DNA of 64,000 nt from Streptomyces violens (GCF_000717745.1 NZ_JOBH01000025.1:1-64000); one strand, 5' to 3'. Shown: positions 39,511 to 48,822, counted from the first letter of the stretch. The notes: generated by a model not told the origin, from the letters alone. A program made the numbers and translations.

Positions 39511-40608
39511 ATGACGACCCACACGGCTGATGTCCTGCTCGCGGTAGGGACCCGGAAGGGCCTGTTCCTCGGCCGGCGACGACGGGGCAGGTGGGAGCTG
39601 AGCGAGCCCCACTTCCCGGCCCAGGCGGTCTACTCGATCGGCATCGACACCCGCCGCGCCACGCCGCGGCTGCTGGCCGGCGCGGACAGCGCGCACTGGG
39701 GCCCTTCGGTCTTCCACTCGGACGATCTCGGCGAAAGCTGGGTGGAGCCGTCCCGCCCGGCGGTCAAGTACCCGGATTACACGGAGAGTTCACTGGAGCG
39801 GGTGTGGCAGCTGCAGCCCGCGGGCCCGGCCGCGCCCGACGTAGTCTATGCCGGTACGGAGCCGGGCGCGCTGTTCCGGTCCGAGGACGGCGGCGAGTCG
39901 TTCGAGCTGGTGCGGCCGCTGTGGGAGCACCCCTCGCACGACGAGTGGGTGCCGGGCGGCGGCGGCCTCGCGGTGCACACGGTGATCACCGACCCGCGGA
40001 CCGCCGACGCGGTGACGGTGGCCGTGTCCGCGGCCGGGGTGTTCCGCACCCTGGACGGCGGGGCGAGCTGGTCGCCGTCCAACGCGGGCGTGAAGGCGGT
40101 GTTCCTGCCCGACCCGGACCCGGAATTCGGCCAGTGTGTGCACAAGATCGCGCAGGACTCGGTCAACCGCGACCGCCTCTACCTGCAGAACCACTGGGGG
40201 GTGTACCGCAGCGACGACGCGGGCGCGCAGTGGACGGACATCGGGTCGGGGCTGCCGTCGGACTTCGGTTTCGCGGTCGCCGCGCACCCGCACCGCGGTG
40301 ACGTGGCATACGTCTTCCCGATCACCGCGGACATGGACCGGGTGCCGGCCGAGCACCGCTGCCGGGTGTTCCGGACCTCCGACGCGGGCGCGAGCTGGGA
40401 GGCGCTGAGCGAGGGGCTGCCCCAGGAGGATCACTACGGCACGGTGCTGCGGGACGCGCTGTGCGTGGACGAAGGGGACCCGGCGGGCGTGTACTTCGGC
40501 AATCGCAACGGCGAGGTGTTCGCCAGCGCGGACGACGGCGACAGCTGGCAGCAGCTCGCCGCCCATCTGCCGGACGTGCTGTGCGTACGGGCGGCGGTGC
40601 TGGCGTGA
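39511..40608 (+). CDS. BNR/Asp-box beta-propeller protein (sialidase-like fold)
   Basis: 365 residues. Six Asp-box repeats are visible: SDDLGESW, SEDGGESF, LDGGASW, SDDAGAQW, SDAGASW and SADDGDSW, spaced roughly every 50-60 residues, forming a propeller of the sialidase/YCF48 type. There is no signal peptide and no sialidase RIP or catalytic triad, so it is probably a cytoplasmic binding or scaffolding propeller. ATG 39511 has GGAGGTG 7 nt upstream. Confidence 0.82.
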   Translation: MTTHTADVLLAVGTRKGLFLGRRRRGRWELSEPHFPAQAVYSIGIDTRRATPRLLAGADSAHWGPSVFHSDDLGESWVEPSRPAVKYPDYTESSLERVWQLQPAGPAAPDVVYAGTEPGALFRSEDGGESFELVRPLWEHPSHDEWVPGGGGLAVHTVITDPRTADAVTVAVSAAGVFRTLDGGASWSPSNAGVKAVFLPDPDPEFGQCVHKIAQDSVNRDRLYLQNHWGVYRSDDAGAQWTDIGSGLPSDFGFAVAAHPHRGDVAYVFPITADMDRVPAEHRCRVFRTSDAGASWEALSEGLPQEDHYGTVLRDALCVDEGDPAGVYFGNRNGEVFASADDGDSWQQLAAHLPDVLCVRAAVLA

Positions 40609-40612
40609 AGCG

Positions 40613-40687
40613 GCGATCGTGAGCGGGGCGGCCGTGAGTGGGGCGACCGTGATCCGGGCGACTGTTGTCCGGACGACCGGGAGGTGA
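40613..40687. repeat. Degenerate 15-bp tandem repeat, four to five units
   Basis: Units beginning GCG(A/G)(T/C)CGTGA... run at 40613, 40628, 40643, 40658 and 40673, each 15 bp with 2-5 differences. They lie between the propeller gene and ung and match no gene. Confidence 0.65.
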
Positions 40688-40769
40688 CCGGTGATGGCGT
40701 GATCTGTGCGTGGTCGTGGTCGAAGCTGACCGGAGGGAGGCGAAGGTGACCGGGGGAAGGGGGCACGGG

Positions 40770-40800
40770 TTGATACGGACCACCGGACGGCCAGTAGGGT
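40770..40800 (+). promoter_or_regulatory. Leaderless promoter of ung
   Basis: TTGATA (40770-40775) and TAGGGT (40795-40800) are 19 bp apart. The last T of the hexamer is 7 nt before the GTG at 40807, so transcription should begin at or beside the start codon, giving a leaderless mRNA. Confidence 0.45.
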
Positions 40801-40806
40801 GACGCC

Positions 40807-41484
40807 GTGGCTGCACGACCTCTCCATGAAATCGTTGAACCGGGCTGGGCGAAGGCACTTGAGCCCGTTGCCGGACGGATCGCCGCGATGGGCGACTTCC
40901 TGCGGGCCGAGATCGCCGCGGGACGTACTTACCTCCCGGCCGGCAGCAACGTGCTGCGCGCCTTCCAACAGCCCTTCGACGACGTGCGGGTGCTCATCGT
41001 CGGGCAGGATCCCTACCCCACGCCGGGGCATGCCGTCGGGCTCAGCTTCTCGGTTGCGCCGGAGGTGCGCCCGCTCCCGGGCAGCCTGGAGAACATCTTC
41101 CGCGAGCTGCACTCCGACCTGGGGCTGGGGCGGCCGTCCAACGGTGACCTCACGCCGTGGACGAAGCAGGGCGTGCTGCTGCTCAACCGCGCCCTGACGA
41201 CGGCGCCGCGCAAGCCCGCCGCACACCGCGGCAAGGGCTGGGAAGAGGTCACCGAGCAGGCCATCCGTGCGCTCGCCGCGCGCGAGCGGCCGCTGGTGGC
41301 CGTCCTGTGGGGGCGGGACGCGCGCAATTTGCGCCCGCTTCTCGGGCAGGTGCCGTCGGTGGAGTCGGCACATCCCTCGCCGATGTCCGCCGACCGGGGG
41401 TTCTTCGGCTCGCGGCCGTTCAGCCGGGTCAACGACCTGCTGGTCAGGCAGGGCGCGCAACCGGTGTCCTGGCAGCTCCCCTGA
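40807..41484 (+). CDS. ung: Uracil-DNA glycosylase, family 1
   Basis: 225 residues. The catalytic water-activating motif [18 protein letters not shown] has Asp 68; the DNA-intercalation loop is [29 protein letters not shown] is also conserved. It removes uracil from DNA in base-excision repair. The GTG start agrees with the leaderless promoter. Standard length and no anomalies. Confidence 0.95.
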   Translation: MAARPLHEIVEPGWAKALEPVAGRIAAMGDFLRAEIAAGRTYLPAGSNVLRAFQQPFDDVRVLIVGQDPYPTPGHAVGLSFSVAPEVRPLPGSLENIFRELHSDLGLGRPSNGDLTPWTKQGVLLLNRALTTAPRKPAAHRGKGWEEVTEQAIRALAARERPLVAVLWGRDARNLRPLLGQVPSVESAHPSPMSADRGFFGSRPFSRVNDLLVRQGAQPVSWQLP

Positions 41485-41594
41485 CCGCGCGGCGGCGCCC
41501 CTGCCCGCGTGGCGGCGGCGGTGCGGCGGTCCGGTGGCTGGGCTGACGTGGTGGCCCGACGGCCGTGCTGAGCTGGAGGGATAGTGTGCAACGC

Positions 41595-42695
41595 ATGACC
41601 ACGAACTCGAACGTGCCGCCGGCGGGCTGGTACGCCGACCCGCAGGGCACGCCTGACCAACTGCGCTGGTGGGACGGCGCCCGGTGGACCGAACACACCC
41701 ACCAGGGCAGCGGCCAGGGGCAGGCCACGGGCCAGACACAGCAGCAGGCCCCGGGCACGGGCCAGGACCAGAACCAGGCGCAGGGCCAAGGACAGGGCCA
41801 GCAGTACGGCCAGCCGCAGCAGCAGGCCTCCGGCCAGGCACAGCAACACGGCCAGCCGCAGCACCAGCAGGGCCAGCACCACCAGCACGCGCAGGCACCC
41901 GGCGCGCAGCCGATGCCGCAGGCCCAGCCGCAGCCCCAGCCGTACGGGCAGGGCGCGCCGCAGCAGCAGCCGTACGCTCAGCCGCAACCGCAGCCCCAGC
42001 CTCAGCCGGTCGGGCAGCCGCCGTACCCGGGCGGGCAGCCGCAGGCGTACGGCTACCCCCAGCAGCCCGGCGGCGCTCCCGCCGGCCCCGGTGGCGGTTC
42101 GCTGTTCAGCGAGCCGGTTCTGGTCGTGAACCAGAAGGCCAAGCTGATCGAGATGACGAACGAGTACAGCGTCTTCGACCAGAACGGCAACACCGTCGGC
42201 TCGGTCGTGCAGGTCGGCCAGAGCACGGCCAAGAAGGTGCTGCGACTGGTCTCCAGCCTCGACCAGTACATGACCCACAAGCTGGAGATCCGTGACGCGT
42301 ACGGGCAGCCGCAGCTCGTGCTGACCCGCCCGGCCAAGTTCATCAAGTCCAAGGTGCTGGTGGAGCGCCCGGACGGGCAGCCGGTCGGCGAGATCGTGCA
42401 GCAGAACGCCATCGGGAAGATCAACTTCGCGCTGGTGGTCAACGGCCAGCAGATCGGCGCGATCAAGGCGGAGAACTGGCGCGCCTGGAACTTCGCCATC
42501 GTCGACCACGCCGACCAGGAGATCGCCCGGATCACCAAGACGTGGGAGGGCCTCGCCAAGACGATGTTCACCACGGCGGACAACTACGTCCTGCAGATCC
42601 ACCAGCAGCTGCCCGACCCGCTGCTGAGCCTGGTGGTCGCCACGGCGCTGACCGTCGACACCGCCCTCAAGCAGGACGCCCGCGGCTTTGGGTGA
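41595..42695 (+). CDS. DUF2510 protein with Gln/Pro-rich linker and scramblase/LURP-one-like domain
   Basis: 366 residues. An N-terminal DUF2510 module (PPAGWYADPQGTPDQLRWWD, about 8-35) is followed by about 125 residues of Gln/Pro/Gly low complexity (many PQPQPQ, GQGQ and QQ runs) and then a phospholipid-scramblase-related domain (about 165-366: VLVVNQKAKLIEMTNEYSVF, HKLEIRDAYGQPQLVLTRPA, FAIVDHADQEIARITKTWEG). ATG 41595 fits a TAGTGT hexamer at 41582-41587 (leaderless); GTG 41586 is an alternative. Likely peripheral to the membrane. Its stop overlaps the next gene. Confidence 0.85.
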   Translation: MTTNSNVPPAGWYADPQGTPDQLRWWDGARWTEHTHQGSGQGQATGQTQQQAPGTGQDQNQAQGQGQGQQYGQPQQQASGQAQQHGQPQHQQGQHHQHAQAPGAQPMPQAQPQPQPYGQGAPQQQPYAQPQPQPQPQPVGQPPYPGGQPQAYGYPQQPGGAPAGPGGGSLFSEPVLVVNQKAKLIEMTNEYSVFDQNGNTVGSVVQVGQSTAKKVLRLVSSLDQYMTHKLEIRDAYGQPQLVLTRPAKFIKSKVLVERPDGQPVGEIVQQNAIGKINFALVVNGQQIGAIKAENWRAWNFAIVDHADQEIARITKTWEGLAKTMFTTADNYVLQIHQQLPDPLLSLVVATALTVDTALKQDARGFG

Positions 42696-43746
42696 GACCA
42701 CACCGGCGCCGGGACCGGCACTGGTACTCGGCGTCGATTCGGGCGGCTCGGGCCTGCGGATCGCGGTCGCCCGCGCATACGGGATCGCGAACGCAGTCGG
42801 GAACGATGCCGCGGCCGAAGAGGCGTCGGCCCCAGCGCAGCGGCTGCGTACGGTCGTCTTCCGGGAGCCGGTGCGTACGGGACCGGACGGCATCGACCCG
42901 GACGATCTGCTCGGCCGGCTCCTGCCGGCGGCCGGCTCGCTGCTGCGCGAGGCCGGCGGCGACGGGCGGTGCGCCGCGGTGTGCGTGGGCGCGGCCGGGA
43001 TGGCCACGCTCGGCGACGGTCTGCGCGCCGCGCTGCCGGCCGCGCTGTCCCGCGCGCTCGGCACGGACCGGCTGGCCCTCGCGGCCGACGCGGTCACCGC
43101 GTACGCGGGCGCGCTCGGCCAGCGCCCCGGGGCCGTGGTCGCGGCCGGTACGGGCATGGTCGCGATGGGTACGGACCTCACCGCGGCGACCGGCTGGCGC
43201 CGCGCCGACGGCTGGGGCCACCTGCTGGGCGACTGCGGCAGCGGCGCCTGGATCGGCCGGGCCGGGCTGGAGGCGGCGATGCGCGCGTACGACGGCAGGC
43301 CCGGCGGTTCGGCGGCGCTGCTGGCCCGCGCGGAAGCGGTGTTCGGGCCGGTCACGGGCCTGCCCGGCAAGCTGTATCCGCGCGCGGACCGGCCCGCCGT
43401 GCTGGCCTCCTTCGCGCCCGAGGTCGCGCGCTGCGCCGCCGAGGACAAGTTCGCCGCCGCGATCCTCGACGAGGCAGCCCATCACATCGCCGACGCCGCG
43501 GCCGCGGTCTGCCCGCCGGCGGCCGCGCCCACCGGCCTGGACGTCGCGTACACCGGCGGCCTCTTCAAGATGGGCGAACCGCTGCTGGAACCGTTGCGGG
43601 CGGCGCTCGCGGTGCGGCTGCCCGGCGTACGCCTCCGCGCGGCGGACGGCGATCCGCTGGACGGCGCGCTGTTGATCGCGTCGGCGGTGGCCCGGGACGC
43701 GCTGCGGCTGCCGACCGACGACCGGCTCCTGCACGTCGCCGGGTGA
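42688..43746 (+). CDS. N-acetylglucosamine-kinase-like BadF/BcrA-type ATPase
   Basis: 352 residues. ASKHA fold: PALVLGVDSGGSGLRIAVA (phosphate 1), AVVAAGTGMVAMGTD (phosphate 2), GWGHLLGDCGSGAWIGRAGL, and LDVAYTGGLFKMGEPLLEPL (adenosine region). It probably phosphorylates an amino sugar. TTG 42688 overlaps the previous stop by 8 bp and fits the family N-terminus; no better start is visible, so the start is moderately sure. Confidence 0.8.
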   Translation: MGETTPAPGPALVLGVDSGGSGLRIAVARAYGIANAVGNDAAAEEASAPAQRLRTVVFREPVRTGPDGIDPDDLLGRLLPAAGSLLREAGGDGRCAAVCVGAAGMATLGDGLRAALPAALSRALGTDRLALAADAVTAYAGALGQRPGAVVAAGTGMVAMGTDLTAATGWRRADGWGHLLGDCGSGAWIGRAGLEAAMRAYDGRPGGSAALLARAEAVFGPVTGLPGKLYPRADRPAVLASFAPEVARCAAEDKFAAAILDEAAHHIADAAAAVCPPAAAPTGLDVAYTGGLFKMGEPLLEPLRAALAVRLPGVRLRAADGDPLDGALLIASAVARDALRLPTDDRLLHVAG

Positions 43747-44082
43747 GCACGCGCGCGATCCCCTCCTCACCGTATTAACAGTCGCGAACACACCCACCAC
43801 CTCCCTCCGTCTCCACCCAGCCCCGCCTTCCGACGGTCACCCGACCCCGCCACCGACCGCCCCAGCTCCCCGACGTCGGCGCCCCCGGCACCTCCCGGTG
43901 CCCGCTAAGCGGAATCCACCCAACCGCGCCTCCCCCGACCGCCCGCCTCGCAAGTCAGCGCAGATCACACGGCGTGTCGTGGGGCGCTCGCGCGAAGACG
44001 CGCGGGACGAATCGGTACACAAGTCACCCGACCGTGCCCTCCCTCGGCACGGGGTGCCGAAGAGGCGTTAGCATGCGGCGCC
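43747..44082. other. 336-bp intergenic region without a visible gene
   Basis: A pyrimidine-rich stretch (43790-43870) contains a repeated GTCACCCGAC motif (43837 and 44024 areas). No coding frame is convincing. A TAGCAT hexamer (44069-44074) lies 8 nt before the next ATG and probably marks its promoter. I see no clear terminator hairpin. Confidence 0.4.
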
Positions 44083-44991
44083 ATGAGTTCCCCCACTGGG
44101 CCCGCACCCGGCCTGCCTGTACGAATGCCGCGTCCGCGCCAGCCCGGACGCCACCGCAAACCCGAGCCGGTCGCCGCTCCCGAGGGCGCGCCCGCCCTCG
44201 TCCTGGCCGTTCCCGGCGCACCCAACGCCGCGTCGCGCAGCCTGGCGGAGGAGGTGTCCAGCATCGCCCGCTCCGAGCTGCCGGGCCTCGACGCGCGGAT
44301 CGGGTACGTCGACGGCGGTGACGAGGAGTTCCCGTCGCTGGAGGCCGTGCTCGCGCACGCCGCCGCCGAGCGCAGGGCCCGCATCGAGGGCGGTGCGCAG
44401 GAGCTGAAGGACAGCCCGGCCGCCGTGGTCGTGCCGCTGCTCGCGGGGCCCGACAACGCCCTGCTGCGCCGCATACGCCAGGCGATCATGAACAGTGGCT
44501 CCGCCGCCGAGCTCACCGACGTGCTCGGGCCGCACCCGCTGCTCGCCGAGGGCCTGCACGTACGGCTGTCCGAGGCCGGCCTGGCGCGCGCCGACCGCGC
44601 CCGCCTGTTCACGGTCGCAACGGCCGCTGACGGCATCATTCTCGCCACCGTCGGCGGCGAGGAGGCCGTGCAGGCCGCCGGCATCACCGGCATGCTGCTC
44701 TCCGCGCGTCTCGCGGTGCCGGTGCTGGCCGCCGCGCTGGACGAGGACGGCGCGATCTCGCGTACGGCCGAGCAGCTCCGGGCCTCGGGCTCGCAGCAGC
44801 TCGCGCTGGCCCCGTACCTGATCGGCCCGGAGATCGCCGACGGCCTGCTGGGGGCGGCCGCGGCCGAGGCGGGCTGCGCCTCCGCGGAGGCGCTGGGTGC
44901 GTACATGGCGGTGGGCCGCCTGGTCCTGTCCAACTACGCGGCGTCGCTCGGCATCACGCTGCAGTCGGCACAGGGCGCCGCGACCCGCTGA
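44083..44991 (+). CDS. CbiX/sirohydrochlorin-chelatase-like protein with degenerate metal site
   Basis: 302 residues. Two-half chelatase layout: PALVLAVPGAPNAASRSLAE, ARIGYVDGGDEEFPSLEAVL, AAVVVPLLAGPDNALLRRI, then a second half from ADRARLFTVATAADGIILAT. In true chelatases the first strand ends in HGS and the later loop carries another metal histidine. Here these positions read PGA and AGPDN, so neither catalytic histidine is present. It is probably not an active chelatase. ATG 44083 appears leaderless. Confidence 0.75.
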   Translation: MSSPTGPAPGLPVRMPRPRQPGRHRKPEPVAAPEGAPALVLAVPGAPNAASRSLAEEVSSIARSELPGLDARIGYVDGGDEEFPSLEAVLAHAAAERRARIEGGAQELKDSPAAVVVPLLAGPDNALLRRIRQAIMNSGSAAELTDVLGPHPLLAEGLHVRLSEAGLARADRARLFTVATAADGIILATVGGEEAVQAAGITGMLLSARLAVPVLAAALDEDGAISRTAEQLRASGSQQLALAPYLIGPEIADGLLGAAAAEAGCASAEALGAYMAVGRLVLSNYAASLGITLQSAQGAATR

Positions 44992-45029
44992 ACCCCCACC
45001 GGCCGCCATCGGCAGCCGGCGACCCGGCC

Positions 45030-45101
45030 TGGTGAACAAGCCAGTGGGCGAAGCAGTGGGCACAGCAGTGGGCAATGCAGTGAACGAAACAGTGGACGAC
45101 G
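45030..45101. repeat. Six tandem 12-bp units (consensus CAGTGGGCRAAG)
   Basis: Units start at 45030, 45042, 45054, 45066, 45078 and 45090 with an invariant AGTG or GGTG core. On the + strand they could encode a VGEA/VGTA/VGNA-type tetrapeptide repeat, but that frame has no start or coding context. They abut the terminator hairpin. Confidence 0.75.
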
Positions 45102-45106
45102 TACCG

Positions 45107-45141
45107 GATGGGCCGCCCCGCAGCACGCGGGGCGGCCCATC
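45107..45141. terminator. Bidirectional terminator, 15-bp perfect stem with 5-nt loop
   Basis: GATGGGCCGCCCCGC (45107-45121) pairs exactly with 45127-45141 across AGCAC. It lies between the convergent chelatase-like and methyltransferase genes and can stop both transcripts. Confidence 0.85.
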
Positions 45142-45168
45142 GCCGTATCCGGGGGCGCTCCCCCGTAC

Positions 45169-45960
45169 TCAGCCGCTCGTGCGCCCCACCAGCACCCGTA
45201 CCCGTACCTCCTCCGCGTACGGGCCCTGCGGGAGTGCGGCCCGCAGGCCGGCGGCGAAGTGCGGGCGGTCGGCGGCGGTCGGCAGCCGGCCGGCCGGCAC
45301 GGCGGAGCAGACGCCGCCGACCAGCTCCTCGAACGTCAGCTCCACGCGGTAGCGGTGGTCGATCTCGCGCACCCCGTCATAGCCCGCCGCGCGCAGCTCC
45401 CGGGCGTAGCGCTCCTGATCGTCGTCGGCCGTGCCGCAGGTGGCCTGCAGTACCGTGCCGAAGTACCGCTCCAGGTAGCCGCGCAGCGCGTCCGACCAGT
45501 AGCTCTCCTGCTGCCAGAGCGGTACGCCGTTCGCGATCACGGCGATGCCGCCGCCGGGCCGGAGCAGCGGGCGCAGCTCGCGGAAGAGCTGCTCGTGGTC
45601 CATCCAGTGCAGCGCCTGGCCGATGACGGTCATGGCCAGGGAGCCGCGGCCGAGCAGCGTGCCGAGCGCCGGGACGTCGGTGTCCGCGCCGAGCACCCAG
45701 GTGGCGTTGCGTACGCCTGCTTCCTCGGCGGCCCGGCGGGCCAGCCGCAGCATGTCCGGTTCGGGGTCCATGCCGAGTACGGAGCCGACCCGCTCGGCGA
45801 GCGGCACGGTCAACTGTCCCGTGCCGCAGCCCAGGTCGAGCGCGGTGTCGCCGGCGGTCAGGCCGAAGGCTTCCTGCAGGGCGTCCAGGAGCTCCGGGCG
45901 GTAGCCGCGCCGGAAGCGGGCGTAGTACTCGGCGACTTCACCACTGAATCCGACGGTCAT
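45169..45960 (-). CDS. Class I SAM-dependent methyltransferase
   Basis: 263 residues. VAEYYARFRRGYRPELLDAL, motif I TALDLGCGTGQLTVPLAERV, GMDPEPDMLRLARR, and VIGQALHWMDHEQLFRELRP with LLRPGGGIAVIANG. This is the UbiE/TrmB-like small-molecule methyltransferase pattern. The C-terminus VRVRVLVGRTSG is usual. Substrate unknown. Confidence 0.87.
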   Translation of the reverse strand: MTVGFSGEVAEYYARFRRGYRPELLDALQEAFGLTAGDTALDLGCGTGQLTVPLAERVGSVLGMDPEPDMLRLARRAAEEAGVRNATWVLGADTDVPALGTLLGRGSLAMTVIGQALHWMDHEQLFRELRPLLRPGGGIAVIANGVPLWQQESYWSDALRGYLERYFGTVLQATCGTADDDQERYARELRAAGYDGVREIDHRYRVELTFEELVGGVCSAVPAGRLPTAADRPHFAAGLRAALPQGPYAEEVRVRVLVGRTSG

Positions 45961-46044
45961 GCCGTCAGACTGCCCGGTTCCTGGCCGCCGCGCCCGCCAT
46001 TCGGACGATCTCGCCGCCGAGCGTCCGCTATCGGCTGAACATAC

Positions 46045-47124
46045 TCAACGGTCGGCGCCGACCGGCAGGTTCCCGAAGACCACGCAGGAAGCCGACGGTA
46101 CCGGGATCGAACCTGCCCGCTCCGGGACGCCCGTTTCCGGGGCGACCGTGAACCATGTGACGTCCCCGGAGCGCTCGTTGGCGGCGTAGAGGTGCCGCCC
46201 TCCGGGGTGCAGCGCCAGGTCGCGCGGCCAGGTGCCGCCGCACGGCACGGTCGTGACGAGCCGCGGCGACAGGCCGTCCTGCTCCAGCGCCAGTACGGCG
46301 ATGCTGTCGTCCCCGCGGTTGGCGGCCCAGCCGAACCGTCCGTCGGCGGAGACCACGAACTCGGACGGCAGCGTCGGCGTCACGCCACCGTCAGGCAGTA
46401 CGGACGTCTCCCCCACCGGCGTCAGCACCCCCTGTACGGCGTCCCAGCGGCAGGTGGTCACCGTCGGATCCAGTTCGTTGATGACGTACGCGAGCCAGCC
46501 GCCCGGGTGGAAGCGCAGATGGCGCGGGCCGCTGCCGGCGCGCAGCGCGATCTCGCGGCGCATGACCAGTCGCCCGCTCCCCGGGTCGATGTCGCAGACG
46601 CGTACGGAGTCGGTGCCGAGGTCCACGCTGAGCACCCAGCGTCCCGTGGGGTCGGCCACCACGGCGTGCGCGTGCGGGCCGGTCTGCCGCTCGGCGTTCG
46701 GGCCGCTGCCGTGGTGCTGGAGCACGGCGCCGGGGCCGGGCGCGGTGGGCGCGCCGTCGGCCCGCAGGGGCAGCGCACTCACGCTGCCGGAGCGGTAGTT
46801 GGCGGTCAGCAGGTGCCCGGCGTGCGGGGTGAGGTGGGTGGGCGCGGAGCCGTGCACGGGCACCGGCGGCGCGAGCGGTTCCGGCCGGTCGCCCGCGAGC
46901 GAGAACGCCGCGGCCGCGCCGTCGGGCGTCTCACTCACCGCGTACAGCAGCCGGCCGTCGCCGGACACCGCGAGGTAGGAGGGGTTGGTCACCGCGTCGG
47001 TGCGGTGCAGTTCCTTCAGGGCCCCGCTCTCCGGGTCGGCCTCCGCGGTCACCACGCCGGCCCCGCCGGCCGTCGACCCGATGTACGCCCGCCGCCCGGC
47101 ACCGTTCCGGCCGTCACCGTTCAC
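46045..47124 (-). CDS. Lactonase-family seven-bladed propeller (6-phosphogluconolactonase-type)
   Basis: 359 residues. RRAYIGSTAGGAGVVTAEAD starts the propeller; THLTPHAGHLLTANYRSGSV, HAHAVVADPTGRWVLSVDLG, SGPRHLRFHPGGWLAYVINE and WPRDLALHPGGRHLYAANER are Pgl-family blade motifs. It may hydrolyse 6-phosphogluconolactone, but many actinobacterial members are uncharacterised. GTG 47124 has only a weak ribosome binding site. Confidence 0.85.
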   Translation of the reverse strand: MNGDGRNGAGRRAYIGSTAGGAGVVTAEADPESGALKELHRTDAVTNPSYLAVSGDGRLLYAVSETPDGAAAAFSLAGDRPEPLAPPVPVHGSAPTHLTPHAGHLLTANYRSGSVSALPLRADGAPTAPGPGAVLQHHGSGPNAERQTGPHAHAVVADPTGRWVLSVDLGTDSVRVCDIDPGSGRLVMRREIALRAGSGPRHLRFHPGGWLAYVINELDPTVTTCRWDAVQGVLTPVGETSVLPDGGVTPTLPSEFVVSADGRFGWAANRGDDSIAVLALEQDGLSPRLVTTVPCGGTWPRDLALHPGGRHLYAANERSGDVTWFTVAPETGVPERAGSIPVPSASCVVFGNLPVGADR

Positions 47125-47200
47125 ACCCGTACCCCGCTTCCCGTCCGCACGCCCCGCATCGGTCGGTCACCGACGCTAACAGCCGGGGCGGCGCGGAGCC

Positions 47201-47240
47201 CGCCTGTATCCGCCTGTATCCGTCCGTACTCCGTGCGTAC
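47201..47240. repeat. 10-bp tandem repeat (CGCCTGTATC-like)
   Basis: Two identical decamers (47201-47210, 47211-47220) are followed by two diverged ones, in the 147-bp gap between the FUSC gene and the lactonase gene. Confidence 0.6.
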
Positions 47241-47271
47241 AGCCCGTCCGTACCCGCCCGTGCGGTCGTCG

Positions 47272-48822
47272 TCAGGCGCTGATCAGCGGCGGGCGACCGG
47301 AATCGCGCAGAGGTACCGCGAGTTCGGCGAGCGCCCTTTCCAGGCCGTCGAGGTGGGCGAGGGCCGGTTCCGTCGCCGAAATGCGCGGCGCGGCGGCCAC
47401 GGCCACCCACTGCTGACCGGCCACCCGCTCCCGCTGCTGACCGGCCGCCCGCTCCGCCGCGCGCTCCGGCGTCGTCAGCGCCGCCACCGCGGCCTCGACC
47501 CGTCGGCACGCCGCGGTGAGGCGGTCGTCGTGGGACGCCTCGGGGTCGGCCGCGACGGCGGCCAGCCCGCGGACCTCGCGGGCGCAGTCGTCGAGCAGGG
47601 CGACGACCTGACGCGCCCGCTCCTTGCGGGCACGCAGCGGGCTGAGCGGGTGGACCAGCGGGGCGATCGAGACCCGTACCTTGCCGAGCAGCAGCTCCAG
47701 CTCGGCGATCCGCGGCGCGGGGTCGGCGGCCGCGGAGCCGGCCAGCCGCGCGGCGGCCTCGGCCGTGCAGGCGTGCACGCAGCGCAGCGCGCGCTCGATC
47801 CAGGCGTCCGTCGTGGCGTGCGTGGTGACGGGCAGCACGAGCAGCACCGCCAGTACCGCGCCGAGCGCCCCGACGCCCGTCTCCGTGACCCGCAGCACGA
47901 GCAGCCCCGGGTCCAGCACGCCGAGGAGCCCGTACAGCAGCCCCGCCATCACCGTCACCGCGAACATCATCCAGGTGTACGAGACGGCGGCCGTGTAGAA
48001 GATCCCGAAGACACAGACCGCGACGAGCGCGGCGGTGGCCACCGGCGCGCCGTGCAGCGGTACGGCGACGCCCAGCCCGACGACGATCCCGAGCACCGTG
48101 CCGAGCACCCGCCGGAAGCTCCGTACCAGCGTCTCGCCGCTCGACGCCGTGTTCACGAAGACCCACCACGTCGCGCCCACGGCCCAGTACCAGCGGTCAT
48201 GGGAGAGCACCTGCCCCGCCGCGAGTGCGAAGGCACCGCCGGCCATGGCCTGGACCGCCTGCCGCGTGGTCGGCCGGGCGAGCCCGGTGCCGACGTTCAG
48301 CGGCGGTACGACGGCGGGCGGCGGCAGCCGACGCTCGTAACACCACAGTCCGAAGCGCACGGCCGAGGAGGCCAGCAGCGACAGCAGCATCGCTTCGTAG
48401 AGCTCGGGCAGCTGGCCGGGCACCGTGTGCAGGAACTGCGACGCGAAGAAGGCCATGAAGCCGAGCACGCCGAGGGAGTGCCCCCGCGGCCCCCACCGGC
48501 GCGCGTACACCCCGGTGCCGACCACGGCGAGAAAGGCCGCGTCCCGGGCCAACGGGTAGTCGTGCAACATCGCGGCGAGGGCGAGTACGGGGAAACCCAC
48601 CGCCGGGAACAGCGCGGTGGTGACCGCCTGTCCCCGAACCGTCGGGTCCGTCACCGTGAAGAGCGCCAGCAGGGCCGCGAGCCCACCGAAGATGACCGCG
48701 ACCAGCGAATGGCCGGCCAGTCCGCACAGGACCACCGCCAGCCCGATGCCGAGCACCGCCCGCAGCGCACTGCGCAACCGCAGCCGCCCCGGATCCGGAG
48801 CAACGAACACCCTCTTCAGCAC
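47272..48822 (-). CDS. FUSC-family aromatic acid exporter-like membrane protein
   Basis: 516 residues from GTG 48822 (GCGGGGATCC upstream); an upstream frame to 48921 is open but lacks family sequence. The N-terminal RVFVAPDPGRLRLRSALRAV and a five-to-six-helix bundle are repeated after residue about 220 (RPTTRQAVQAMAGGAFALAA, HDRWYWAVGATWWVFVNTAS, VRSFRRVLGTVLGIVVGL). The C-terminal about 190 residues are cytoplasmic helices. This is the FUSC/YccS layout, exporting aromatic acids or similar compounds. Confidence 0.82.
   Translation of the reverse strand: MLKRVFVAPDPGRLRLRSALRAVLGIGLAVVLCGLAGHSLVAVIFGGLAALLALFTVTDPTVRGQAVTTALFPAVGFPVLALAAMLHDYPLARDAAFLAVVGTGVYARRWGPRGHSLGVLGFMAFFASQFLHTVPGQLPELYEAMLLSLLASSAVRFGLWCYERRLPPPAVVPPLNVGTGLARPTTRQAVQAMAGGAFALAAGQVLSHDRWYWAVGATWWVFVNTASSGETLVRSFRRVLGTVLGIVVGLGVAVPLHGAPVATAALVAVCVFGIFYTAAVSYTWMMFAVTVMAGLLYGLLGVLDPGLLVLRVTETGVGALGAVLAVLLVLPVTTHATTDAWIERALRCVHACTAEAAARLAGSAAADPAPRIAELELLLGKVRVSIAPLVHPLSPLRARKERARQVVALLDDCAREVRGLAAVAADPEASHDDRLTAACRRVEAAVAALTTPERAAERAAGQQRERVAGQQWVAVAAAPRISATEPALAHLDGLERALAELAVPLRDSGRPPLISA

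Noticed and set aside
43747..44082. RNA gene or riboswitch in the 336-bp gap
   Set aside because: No conserved helix set or pseudoknot pattern I can recognise; composition is plain pyrimidine-rich intergenic DNA.
45030..45101. CRISPR-like array or small repeat protein
   Set aside because: Units are 12 bp and contiguous with no spacers; the VGEA-type peptide lacks a start codon and coding context.
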